From contig OZ018412.1 of NCBI GenBank assembly GCA_963969595.1, positions 2,978,501 through 3,042,500 on the forward strand: DNA of 64,000 nt. Reading direction: 5' to 3'. The notes below the pieces were generated by a model. That model was not told where the DNA came from and did not search any database. It was given only the letters and a program-made list of their open reading frames with translations. Made by a program: the position numbers and the translations under genes. Shown piece by piece: positions 48,279-58,959 of the stretch (positions are counted from its first letter, which is position 1; the number at the start of each line of letters is the position of its first letter). The DNA comes from Neckera pumila. Lineage: Eukaryota > Streptophyta > Bryopsida > Hypnales > Neckeraceae.

Positions 48279-49099
48279 TTAACCCTTAACTGCCTGAGCG
48301 ACCAAATATGGTCGGTCCAAAATTTCAAGCTTGTTTCAAGGTGGGCAGTTAAATTCCTTTGACCGGTTTAAAATTTTTTACGGGCAGTTTTGGAGGTTAA
48401 CTATTGAACACTTTTATTTTTCACTGAAAAAGGTAAATATTTGATTTTTGAGAGGTCCTCAATAGCATATATGTCTCATTGAGGAAGAGTAAAGCTTACA
48501 AATTTTATTTTATTTCTCGGCTTTAAGCAAAGCTTGCCAATTTTATTTGAATTGAGATCTAAAAAGTTGTACTTATTCATTTGCTTTGAAACTGGTCCCA
48601 CTGGAAAGAATAAAGTGATTTCATGATTTTCACCGTTGAAAATTTAAACATGCAAGTGTTGATTTGGAGTTATTTGCAATTTCTAATTATAAAAAAAATT
48701 GCATTTCAACAATTGCAAGGTGGATTGTGTAATGAGTTTGATAGCATTTCATGTGAAATTAAGTTTTTTGAAAGTGTATTTTAGTGTGCTAACATAATTT
48801 GTAGTTATTCATGTCACCTCCAATTTCCAAAAAAATTTATATGCAAATTTCTCAAACATTGTGGGGAGGGGCAGCATACTAAAAATAGAAAATATACATT
48901 TCTCTTGTTATCATCTCACAACTCCTATGCAATTTTGCACTCAAAATTGTTATAAATACTAATAAGCTAGCTCTTTAAACATCTATAAGGTTAGATTTTG
49001 AAAAAAATAACAATTTGCGTCATTGGGGATAACTATAAGTCCATGCTCTTTTTTCATAGGAAGAACACACTTGGAAAGGCTTAGGCACTTAGGGATTAA
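48279..49099 (+). mobile_element. TTAA-flanked element, family D
   Basis: Starts TTAACCCTTAACTGCCTGAG and ends CTTAGGCACTTAGGGATTAA; these are imperfect inverted repeats bounded by TTAA. The subterminal motif GCGACCAAATATGGTCG is an inverted repeat shared in layout with 25195. Length is 821 bases; non-coding. Confidence 0.6.
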
Positions 49100-49410
49100 T
49101 CTAGAAAGAGGATTAAAAATGTCCAATGAATAGCATTGAAGAGATGTAGAAACAAAAAATACAATCACCTATTCAGTTGGAAGTTCAAATTGATTTGACT
49201 GATTACTTTAGTAATAGGTCTAAGTTCTTCTAGGGTTAACACCAATTAGATGGATGCCCATGACTAAAAGTGGCCTTGGAATGGTCAAACATCAATTTTT
49301 ACATATTGAAGAATGGACAATTTTCATCCAACTTTTTGTGTGCAAATTTACTAATGCTATATCACATCAATGAGTTGAGTTCAAGTTATACTAATAATTT
49401 TTTTGATTTT

Positions 49411-49430
49411 AGGGGGGGGGGGGGGGGGGG
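49411..49430. repeat. poly-G run
   Basis: Nineteen consecutive G in AT-rich DNA. Confidence 0.95.
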
Positions 49431-49469
49431 AGAGTTTATTAAAAAAAAAATACACTTAACAAGGTATTT

Positions 49470-50172
49470 GGATGATTGCATGAAACACCTATACTATTTG
49501 TTGCGTTTTGCAACAATACTCATGATTTTTTTTAGAGTACTTTAAAATTAAAAAAGTAATTTTCAAATTTAAAAAAAAAATTGGCTAATGTATACACCTT
49601 TAAGATGAAGATAACCACCAAAAGAAAAGCCTAGGAAAATTTTCCAAGTAGGAGAACTAGAAAAGTGCCAAAACTAAAAAAAATAGATACTTTCATGTTT
49701 AAACTAGTTAAATTAAAATTATCCATTTCTAACAACTCTATAGAGATGGTCATTCACCAAAAGAACCACCAAAAATATGTTTTACATGTTTCAAAATGCA
49801 AGCTGAATGAAGCTCAATTTGTGAACTTCTACACCATATAAAATTAAGTGTTTTTAGAATTGATTTAATCAATAGCTATAAGTTTACTAGAAGACCATCT
49901 CCTCCAAATTTCAACTCCAAATTCGTTTTTTTGGGTACTAAATAGTACTAAAAATCCCAACATTGGCAAGTGTGACATAATATCGAGGGCTATTATTAAA
50001 TATTTTAAAATTTTAAAATTTCCAAAAAATTAGACAAGGTCTATAATGGTCATAAGTACCTTGTCTATGAATTTGAAGTCATTTGAAGTCAAAATGAAAA
50101 ATTTATAACCAAAAAAATAATCAGTACGCAATGTGTGACTGGAAATAGTACAAGTGTTTCTTGCAATCACCC
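49470..50172 (-). mobile_element. DNA element, family F, reverse
   Basis: Left end GGATGATTGCATGAAACACC and right end GTGTTTCTTGCAATCACCC match the F copy at 33560 in reverse. Internal blocks agree (ACACCTTTAAGATGAAGATA, AGAACTAGAAAAGTGCCAAA). The 4-base flanks are ATTT and ATTC, a near match to the expected duplication. Confidence 0.7.
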
Positions 50173-50493
50173 ATTCCAAAATTTTGAGCTTATTTTTCTT
50201 TAAAATTAGATTTTTACAAGATGTAGTTTATTTATTTTTATTTTATTTAATATCATATTTCTTTGGTTTACCTTCCAAAATTCATTGTAATTTGAAATTT
50301 CTACAAAAAGATATGGAGTTTTTATGGCATATATTAGACATAGGATTTCATTTCTAAAAAATAAAACTACAAAAAGTTTCACTCGTAAGGTAGACCAACC
50401 CATTTCTATTCACAGCCTAATTCCATAATTCTTCTTTTGGTTCCAATTTTGTCCAAAAAAACATCCAAATTTGTTCATTTTCTAACAAAATCA

Positions 50494-50664
50494 CATTAGA
50501 AAAATTTCAGGCCTCTAGAGGGCTATTCCACAATCCTCCAAAGAGCTACAAATTTTTTTTTTCGGGGCTAAATTCCCCCCTCCCTTATTTCCGCACAACT
50601 GAAACTGCAGTGATATTTGCGCAGGAACCCAATTTTACGAGCTAAAAATTTATTGAAAAAAAGT

Positions 50665-50696
<32 letters not shown>

Positions 50697-50845
50697 TAAA
50701 AATAAATAAAAATTTGATTGTTTTGGTGAGCCATCAACCAAGCTGACTGCTCACCGGGGGACTTTTGGATTGACAAGCCAAATTTGAAATAGTTTGGCAT
50801 GTCAATCTAGAGTAGCCCTCTGGAGGGTTGATTTTTTCTCTAATG
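50494..50845. mobile_element. MITE, family E, copy 4
   Basis: Ends CATTAGAAAAATTTCAGGCC and TTGATTTTTTCTCTAATG, with inner CTCTAGAGGGCTA against TAGCCCTCTGGAGG. An A/T-rich (AAAAAT)n tract lies near 50660-50710, as in copy 3. Confidence 0.65.
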
Positions 50846-51467
50846 ACTAAACTAATGCCAATACTTAAGGGGCAACATGTCAATCCTTTACTGGTGAATA
50901 TTTAAACACCATTGGATACATAGAAGAGTGGTTAATTTGAAGAAATCTGGACCTTACTGCGGGCCGCTGCAGCTATAGTTAATGTGCATTTACAGAAAAA
51001 ATATATTTAAAAATTTAAAAAATAATTCTTTTTTCTCAAAAATGTTCTCAAGGTGTGTGCCACGCAGGACTGGGACTAAATAATAATTTTTTTCTAGATT
51101 TGCACATTTGGCAGCTTGTCAAACGGCCCTCCACAAGGCTCAAACTTTTTGGAATGATAGATTGTTTATAGGATGTTAGTGACTCCACTCTATTAATGGT
51201 TTTGTAATTTCAGGGCACATCACTTCTAAAAGTCACATAAATCACAATTTTAATCAAAAATTATATTTCTACTTGGATTTGATTTGTGAAACAAGTGCAT
51301 ACCTCTGAAAAATATGTGCCCCTCTTGGAGTTGTCCCCAAAATATTCAAAATGTTGGTTTGCATGGTAATAGGCTTATCTATGTTAGATAGCATAGCGAA
51401 GCAATGCAAGATTGATCCAGCCAAAGCGGACTAGTGATCCCTAAATTGGCCAAAATCCTTGCGCTAC
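50846..51467. other. spacer, nothing recognised
   Basis: No ORF above 60 codons and no termini seen. Confidence 0.3.
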
Positions 51468-52308
51468 TTAACCCCTAAAGGCCCAAATGTCCCCTCGGAA
51501 GACACTTGGGATTTTGGGGCCCAGGCTCATGTGACCTCAATTTTTCACATGAATTTTTGAAACTTTTTTTGGAGATAGAAAATTATATAAGCTTTATAAG
51601 AATATAATTTTTTTTTTCAATTGGTGCCTGAAAGCAAAAGTTATGCCACTCTATGTGTTAATTTCAATTCGTCTGGGCACAAAAAAATCCACAAAAAATT
51701 AATTATTATTAATTTTTTCCAAAAAGATTATATTTTTGACTATGTGTGAAGCTTTGATTCATTCCATTTGGACTAAATATGAGAGAGTTATGGACAATCT
51801 AAGCAAAATCTTGAAAAAAATAACTTACAGGATTCATTTCTAAATGCAATTTTTACAATTTTTCAAAATAAATTGTTGATCATGGTTAAGTTTTCTTGCT
51901 AGAATAATCCCACCTTTGAAATTATTGTGTTTCAATTCCATCTTCGAGCTATTAACAATTTAACATTTCATTCAATCTTGGATTTGTTTCTACTTAATAA
52001 TTTTTTAGAGAGTGAAAATCAAATGTTTATAGTGTAAATTTTTTTTCAAATAGGGGTCAAAGTCATCTGAAACTAAAAAAACAATGTTCAAAATGACTAC
52101 TTTTCCAACTTTGAATGCAAATATCTTCCAATCCGTACGGTCAAACTTCATGAAATTTTTACCACATGATCTTAGACAAGTGAAGTACAAGATTCTTTAG
52201 TTTGATTCTCAAAAAATTGTTTTTTCTATTTTCTTGGATGAATGCAACAAAAATGGCACATTTGAGTGATTTTTTACAAAAAAATGTCCTTGCGCCTTTA
52301 GGGGTTAA
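51468..52308 (-). mobile_element. piggyBac-like MITE, family A, reverse
   Basis: Starts TTAACCCCTAAAGGCCCAAA and ends TTGCGCCTTTAGGGGTTAA. Reversed A blocks are present but the interior is more diverged than in the 36103 copy. Length is 841 bases. Confidence 0.75.
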
Positions 52309-52329
52309 ATACATTGTAAAAAAGGGCCT

Positions 52330-52566
52330 CTAACCCTTAAAGGACAGACTGGTGACCATGGAAATCATCTAATTGAGTACCGTGGGAATCACTAGTTTAA
52401 ATTAAAAAGGAGCAAAAGCACTCATTGGAAGTCAAACTACTAAGGAAGACTTTCCTTTTTACAGCAAAATTCCGAGGATGAATAGTTGCACTTATGCCCT
52501 ATTAGAAGGATTCTTTGTCAACCATCAAATATAAAACGTCTGGAGCATCATTTATAGATTATTAGA
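52330..52566 (+). mobile_element. family C element, worn
   Basis: Starts CTAACCCTTAAAGGACAGAC and shares CACTCATTGGAAGTCAAACT and GGATTCTTTGTCAACC with the 35875 copy. The right terminus is eroded. Confidence 0.5.
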
Positions 52567-52598
52567 GACATTTTAGCCAAAATTGCAACAAACAATAG

Positions 52599-53718
52599 AA
52601 TTTGATAGCCAATTTGCAACTTCCTCCACATTGGAATTAGCATCTATGTAATCTTTTGTGTTATAGTACTTACTCCCAATAATCCTTCACAACTTGCAAA
52701 ATCCTTTTCTTTACTATATTTTTCTTTGATACTGCTCACTCTCAAGATAGCCAAAGTTGATGCCTGTCTGTCTTGACGGTAGCATATTGCACTAAGTTCC
52801 ATAAACTAGTTCTGGGATCCCTGGAGCGGAGGCTGTTTGAGGTTTGACTTCCCTCCCGGTCATGGGCAGTCCTTGCTTTGCAGGTGAAGCTTATGAATCT
52901 TCTAAAGCAACGCGTGATTTCGTTATGACAAATTCTGGAAGAGGCAGAGGCAGAGACACATGAGCAGCCACGGATCTGAAACCAATTCTGAAGCCTCCCT
53001 CCCGGCCTCTCAGAGAGTCTCTTGAGTAGTCTTCTACTGTAGCTCTTTTCAAATCCATTTCTCAAACGGGGTCTGTCGACAATGATTAACTGCGGAGCTT
53101 CTGTCAGTGGCCGGAGGGCTATATTTTCTTCACCGTAACTTATCTGGAGTTCTGGAGTTCTGGTGAGTTCTGGCTCATTCAGTCTCTGCAAGCCTCACAG
53201 TTTTGTGGCACGATCAAATTGGATGGAAACTAGCTAACTGAGCTGCTGCTTGAACATTGTAATGAAAGATTCAAAGGGTTTGAGTTTCGCAGGTTCTAGC
53301 TCTTCGATCCATGCATGCAGGCCGGGTGAGTTCCGATCCCTGAACATCTAATGAATGCGACCTCGATCATGGGCAAGCTCTGGAATTGATCAGTCAAGTC
53401 ATGTGCAAGGGAAGAGGTGCAGGAAGAGTAACAAGCCTGCTTGGACACCCATTGCACTAGAGGAGCTGGGTACATCAGGAGTTTCAGGACTCAGGAGCAG
53501 TGGTCCCAGAACTAGTTTATGGAATTTAGTGCAATATGCTACCTTCAAGATAGACATGCATCAACTTTGGCTACCTTGAGAGTGAGTAGTGAAAAAAAGA
53601 AAATAGAAAATAAAGCATTTTACAAGTTGTGAAGGATTGTTGGGAGTACTATAATACAAAACTGACTAAATAGATGTTAATTCCAATATGGAGGAAATTG
53701 CAAATTGGCTATCAAATT
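52599..53718. mobile_element. element L with ~220-base inverted repeats
   Basis: Arms 52599-52819 and 53502-53718 are reverse complements at about 85% or better by eye. Outer blocks are AATTTGATAGCCAATTTGCA and its inverse; inner blocks are GCATATTGCACTAA and ATAAACTAGTTCTGGGA with their inverses. The ~680-base interior is much GC-richer than the flanks. Long arms around unrelated, richer sequence resemble Mutator-like (Pack-MULE) gene capture, but no 9-base target duplication is seen at these boundaries. Confidence 0.6.
52742..53191 (-). other. 149-codon open frame spanning the arm and interior of element L
   Basis: The frame runs from the interior into the left arm. Its last ~30 codons, including SLWNLVQYATVKTDRHQLWL, lie in the inverted repeat, so a near-identical peptide is readable from the right arm on the plus strand (53490-53579). 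The rest, such as APQLIIVDRPRLRNGFEKSY and SERPGGRLQNWF, is not a family I recognise. It may be captured coding sequence or chance openness from higher GC. Confidence 0.25.
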
Positions 53719-53928
53719 GGCTACTATGCGTAGATATTATTATTAGACTGGTCAAATTTTCATATTTCCTTGTTGGCAAGTAAAGGGAGGTTCCAATGCA
53801 CTAAAGAACATGGCATTTGGATACCGTATGCAAAAGTTAGGAAAGTTCAAAGTTTGTTATGGTAGATATTTTAAAATAATTTCTTTATCATACGTACAAT
53901 ATGATTTTGGAGATGTACATAGAGTGAT

Positions 53929-53970
53929 CATTAGAAAAAATTTGGAGCCTCCCGAAGGCTGCTCCAAAGT
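53929..53970 (+). mobile_element. possible E-family left end
   Basis: CATTAGAAAAAATTTGGAGC, then CTCCCGAAGGCTGC resembles the E termini, but no matching right end is found before 54237. Confidence 0.3.
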
Positions 53971-54047
53971 GACCAAACCACTCATAAAAAGGTGGGACTG
54001 ACATTCGGGAAACTGGCCACAATGAGTAGTCAGACCAATTGACTTTT

Positions 54048-54078
54048 GTGAAAATAGTCAGGCCCTGACTATTTTCAC
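54048..54078. repeat. perfect 15-bp hairpin
   Basis: GTGAAAATAGTCAGG and CCTGACTATTTTCAC are separated by one base. It lies just outside the large element at 54237. Confidence 0.85.
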
Positions 54079-54236
54079 GAATAAAAAATGTATCCGCAAT
54101 ATTTTTTGTTTTTCTTTAAACACATGGACAATTATATCCACAATTTTTAATATTATAAATAATGTTTAAATTGAATTTCTTTCAATTAAGTCAAATTAAA
54201 TTCAATCAAGCCAAAAAATTTGGTTTAATTGGATTT

Positions 54237-54869
54237 CACTGAGAAAAAATTGGTTTCAAATCATCCAAATTAAGTGGCTATTGAAGCTAATTGCCAAAGG
54301 CAACTAGCTTCAATAGCCACTTAATTTGGATGATTTGAAACCAAAATGAGCTTAATTTGTGAGTAACTAGATGAGAAGAGGTGTTTATAGAATTGGGGTT
54401 GTGGTAGTTTTCACAACCCATGTGGGATATGTGAAATAGGACTAAAAGGAGCTCCACCACTCATGGTTAAGTGAAAATGCAGAAATTGTGTTAAAAGTCA
54501 AATTTCAAACCCCATTTAGACATAGTAGAACAAAAAAATTCAAAATAACTCAAACTAATAAAAGTTGAAAAATTAATCTTAGGTTTATTTCCAAAAATCC
54601 GTTTGATATTTCAAGACTCCAACGAAAAGTTATGGACAAATTTCAAAGAGGGTGTTTGAAAATGTTAAAAAAAATGTCCCTTCCACCCCCTCTCTGAAAT
54701 TTGTCCATGACTCTTAGATGGGGCTTCAAAATCGGAAATGGATTTTTGGGATAAAAGTTAGCTTGGTTTTTAAACTTCTTTCAGTTCAAAATCCCTTCAA
54801 AAAAACTAATATACTATGTCCAAATGAGGTCCAAATTCTACTTTGAGCATAATTCTTGTGTTTTCACTT
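54237..54869 (+). repeat. left long TIR of the Plavaka-like element
   Basis: Reverse complement of 58238-58871. From outside in: CACTG terminus, a 91-base hairpin (54252-54342), a GTTGTGGTAGTTTTCACAAC inverted motif, then palindromic module H (about 54465-54869). Confidence 0.85.
54252..54342. repeat. 44-bp stem, 3-base loop hairpin in the left TIR
   Basis: GGTTTCAAATCATCCAAATT ... TTGCC, loop AAA, then GGCAA ... AATTTGGATGATTTGAAACC. One mismatch in 44 pairs. The same hairpin is at 58766-58856. Confidence 0.9.
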
Positions 54870-55245
54870 CCATCTCAAATTCTTTAAAACTTTGAATCAA
54901 TATTTCACCATTGTTGATACAACAGGACAAATACAAACTAACCACACAAGGTTGTTGCAACAACATCATAAGTTGTATTAAGTTAATGTTGTCAATCAAA
55001 GGTATTATTTCAACACTTTCAATATGGTGGTATAGAATATTAAATCAGCAATTATTCATGGTTGAAGTTTTTGAAATCATCTTCTACAAAGGTTTCTCAA
55101 GACCCATAAAAAAAGTGGTCACTTCATTGTGTGCTTGTTCTATTTAAATTCATTAATGGTCTCATGATGAAATGTTTCAATGTTAATTCAAGGATGTTGT
55201 CAAGGTTTAATTTTTTACACCTAAGCTGCTCTCAAATTTTGTGAC

Positions 55246-56046
55246 AAAGTACTTTTGGGGGATTTAATGGGGGAATGACAGCCCTTCACAATCCGTATCT
55301 TTCATTCCATGCTGAAGTTCTACATCAAAGCAACATTGGGATTTTCAAAATGTTGATGGATATCTTACGCCAAGGTTAGCCCTCATGTATTGCAAGCATT
55401 TGATGATATATTAATGGTGATAAAAGAAACTTCTCAATATCCAAATTTTTGAATACCCAGGAATGCAAAAGGAGGCTATTCCCACTCTCAAGCTAATTAT
55501 GTTCAAACATTGGGTTGTGATGCAAGTACTTTATTTTTTATTTACTAGATTTGTATGAGGATGGTATAGTATATACAATAATCCTTTTTGTTCAATGAGA
55601 CGTTAAAGCATGTCAGAGCTCTTATCACAAAGAGGGTACCTTAAAAGAAATGGAACTTCTTATGAGAAGGTATGAAATTTTATTTTGATGCTTTTAATAA
55701 TTTTGAAAATTTATTTTATTGCATTCAATTTCATGTTGTTTAAGCAAATTACCTTTTTATACAAAATTGATTCTATTTGATTTCTTTTTTCATATAAATA
55801 TCAAGAGTAGTGGCTTCTATGAAAGAACGTTTTGGTGAAATTCAAAGGTCAAATTTCAATACAATAATGATGGGCCATGTCACCAATTGTATCAAGCGTT
55901 CAAGCCTACCTTGGGAATATTCAACAAATATGTGGGAACATTTTCATATATTACACATGAAGTCTGCCTATAGGAAAAGCAACAAAAAAGATGTCGATTT
56001 CCAAATTGTGATGTATAATCGACGCCTTGATATACTTCAAAAATAG
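55246..56046 (+). pseudogene. Plavaka-type transposase relic, three spliced exons
   Basis: Exon 1 ends at 55374 and encodes LHNPYLSFHAEVLHQSNIGI then FKMLMDILRQ. A GT-AG intron at 55375-55460 keeps phase into EAIPTLKLIMFKHWVVMQ, which stops at a donor-like GTACTT near 55528. A third exon ending at 55669 encodes VKACQSSYHKEGTLKEMELL then MRR. After intron 55670-55805 the frame continues RVVASMKERFGEIQRSNF and WEHFHILHMKSAYRKSNKK then DVDFQIVMYNRRLDILQK to a TAG at 56044. The order LHQ..GIFK, then H.ETL..M, then .ERLHI..AK..YR.SN..D...QM is, from memory, that of Plavaka transposases common in basidiomycetes. The N-terminal part is absent; in-frame stops follow. Non-functional here. Confidence 0.6.
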
Positions 56047-56830
56047 GACAAGAAATGGAAGATACAAGTTGAGTGCATGTTGATAAAGTGATTGCTTTAG
56101 ACAAGGTAAGTTTTGCTAACAATGTTGAAGGCAAAATTTTGTAAACAATTATTTAATTCTCTTTTGGATAATTATGAATACTAAAAATTGGAATTTCTTC
56201 AATGTTCTTTTTTTAATGTATTTGAAGTTCTCTTGGAATTTGCAAGTTGTTGCACCAAGTGTTAATGTATCATCAAATTCATTTGCAAACTTGCATTGCT
56301 CTTGGCTTGGCTCTTGGTTGAGACCTATGGCGGGAGAGCTAGATCAAACACCTTTGGCTTTATTTGAAGATATTTAAAGAGGAAGGGACTATGACATTAC
56401 TAGGGTACCAAAAGTAATCCAAGAATTATTAAACCACCAACCTAAAATAGTGGAACAATTGTTGAGACTACTTCAAGAGTATGAACGTGATAACCACTTG
56501 CATTCACATGAATTAAGTGATCTTTTATACCTTTCTTGAGATCAAACTTTTGATGTAGATTTTTAATACTCATTTTAGTAGTTTGTTTTGGATTTGAGAT
56601 AAGATTCAATACAATCTTACTATGGTAGTTTTTTTAAATTCTTTTCAGATGTTGAGAATATGCAAGGCATTTGGTATTCCTATAGGCCCTAGAGATCGAT
56701 TTGGTGATTGGCCACTTACGTTTAGGGTTACATATTGCTACCATGGGTGTCCTTGATATAGTAATGTTGCTTTACAAATGAAGGCTAAAGGACAACCAAT
56801 CGAAACATGGTATAGACAAGTAAGATGTTA
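56047..56830 (+). pseudogene. probable downstream part of the transposase relic
   Basis: A strong donor (GTAAGT at 56107), a polypyrimidine-AG acceptor (TTCTTTTCAG before 56649) and a donor GTAAGA near 56820 suggest more exons. Open pieces are 56174-56377 (FANLHCSWLGSWLRPMAGEL) and 56649-56820 (ICKAFGIPIGPRDRFGDWPL), with stops between. I cannot align these to Plavaka, so they may belong to another captured gene. Confidence 0.35.
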
Positions 56831-58237
56831 TTTTTAAATAATGTTTCATTATTGTATTGATGATTTTTAAATTTTTTTGCTTAAAAAATGTCTCATTGTT
56901 GTTTCAACAATGGCTGAATGTTCTCATTTATATTTTGTCTATTTGTTGTTTTAATAATGATTGAATATTGTAGTTTAAATTTGTCTCATGGTTGTTTCAA
57001 TAATAGCTAAATGATGGTGTTTAAACATAGTTTCAATGATGGATAAATGGTGTGCAGTACAAATTAATTTCAAATTTAATGGTGTGACTATGACTGTACA
57101 CTGTTGAAAAAATTTAACTTTTTTTATACACTAAATCAATAGATAAACCATCCCAAAATATTCCATCATGGTTTCAAATAACAATTGACCAATTTTTTGT
57201 CGTTTTCACAACTTTGAAAAAGTGCACTAATGCACCAAATGTTGAAACAATAGTGAAACAAGGGGGATCTATTTGAGATGTAACTATGAACGGCCTCATC
57301 TTTGGTGAACAAAATTGAAAAGTGTTGAATATGGTACAATCTTAGTGGTCAAGAATTTTGAAAAAAGGGTTGGAAAAAACATGTTTGTAGAACTTAACAC
57401 CATTGTCCTTTGTTTTTCCCTTCCAAAATACTCCATTCTAGATAATTTTAGGGCTCCCCTTTGCCTAAAATTTTGAGTTTAATTTAATAAGTTCTAAAAA
57501 CTTATTTATTTTTCCTTATTTTTTCTTAGCTTATTGCAAATTAAATGAGATTTATTCCCCAAATGCCAAAAGTCAATTCTTATCAAACCTATATGTGCTA
57601 TTAATAGTATATAACAACCTTTTTGACATTCTTACTTTGTTTGAATGTTCAAATTGTTGATTGAAACTATTCATATCAAACTTCTAATATCTTTAATGAT
57701 TAGTCTTTGTTAAATTGATTTAGAAACACATAACTTTCAAATACTTGAAAAATATAATTTTTATTTCATCACTTGAATGAATGTTTGTTATGATTGACAA
57801 AACTTATGCATTACACATACATGTGAAACAAATAATTGCAATGGAAAGTTGACGACAAAAAAATCACTACTCTTAGATTCTCATAAAATAACTATGCCTA
57901 AATGTGACCAAATATGCAATTGTACATTGTTCCTATTGAGAAACTGCCAGTTTCTTATTGGATCTTGGTAGAAGTCTATAGAATACTCTAAAATCTCCTA
58001 AAATGCATTTTTTAGACAATGTATGAATAAATTAAAAAATTTCACAATGCTAAAAATTAGTGTTTCTACAACAATATTGTACATATTAGATAGGAATTTA
58101 TAGGGGTCGCTTTTAGAAAGGGATTACAATTAAATTCACTTTTGCAAGTAGAAAATTCTCCACTACTAAGATTGTACCATATTCAACACTTTTCAATTTT
58201 GTTCACACTAATTCTAGTTAACTAGTCGCTCCTAGTT
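56831..58237. other. AT-rich interior of the Plavaka-like element
   Basis: No ORF of note. At 56880-57050 a TTGTTTCAATAATGGCTGAA-like motif recurs three or four times. Confidence 0.4.
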
Positions 58238-58871
58238 AAGTGAAAATGTAGGAATTATGCTCAAAGTCGAATTTTGGACCTCATTTGGACATAGTATATT
58301 AGTTTTTTTGAAGGGACTTTGAACTGAAAGAAGTTTAAAAACCAAGCTAACTTTTATCCCAAAAAACCGTTTCAGATTTTGAAGCCCCATCTAAGAGTCA
58401 TGGACAAATTTCAGAGAGGGGGTGGAAGGGACATTTTTTTTAACATTTTCAAACACCCTCTTTGAAATTTGTCCATAACTTTTCGTTGGAGTCTTGAAAT
58501 ATCAAACGGATTTTTGGAAATAAAACTTAGATTAATTTTTCAACTTTTATTAGTTTGAGTTATTTTGAATTTTTTTGTTCTACTATGTCTAAATGGGGTT
58601 TGAAATTTGACTTTTAACACAATTTCTGCATTTTCACTTAACCATGAGTGGTGGAGCTCCTTTTAGTCCTATTTCACATATCCCACATGGGTTGTGAAAA
58701 CTACCACAACCCCAATTCTATAAACACCTCTTCTCATCTAGTTACTCACAAATTAAGCTCATTTTGGTTTCAAATCATCCAAATTAAGTGGCTATTGAAG
58801 CTAGTTGCCTTTGGCAATTAGCTTCAATAGCCACTTAATTTGGATGATTTGAAACCAATTTTTTCTCAGTG
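58238..58871 (-). repeat. right long TIR of the Plavaka-like element
   Basis: Reverse complement of 54237-54869, ending CTCAGTG. It contains the same H palindrome and the 91-base hairpin at 58766-58856. Confidence 0.85.
58766..58856. repeat. 44-bp stem hairpin in the right TIR
   Basis: Same hairpin as 54252-54342, in reverse complement (loop TTT). The single mismatch is kept in both copies. Confidence 0.9.
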
Positions 58872-58959
58872 AAGTCAAATGTTATTATTTTATCACAATT
58901 TGTTGTTAAACCGAAATTGTTAGAAAATGTTAAAAAGTCAGGGTTAAGGTGTATTCATA

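Larger units (their letters stand above)
54237..58871 (+). mobile_element. 4.6 kb transposon with ~635-base TIRs around a Plavaka-like transposase relic
   Basis: The outermost arms (54237-54869 and 58238-58871) are reverse complements at very high identity by eye, starting CACTGAGAAAAAATTGG. The interior carries a spliced, decayed transposase of Plavaka type (55246-56046 and probably further). CACTG termini resemble the CACTA (EnSpm) end, to which Plavaka has been linked, but the 3-base flanks (TTT and AAG) do not match. The reading space is too small for a full Plavaka protein of roughly 1,000 residues: only a C-terminal part is visible. The element is therefore internally deleted. The TIRs each contain two nested palindromes. 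Confidence 0.75.
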
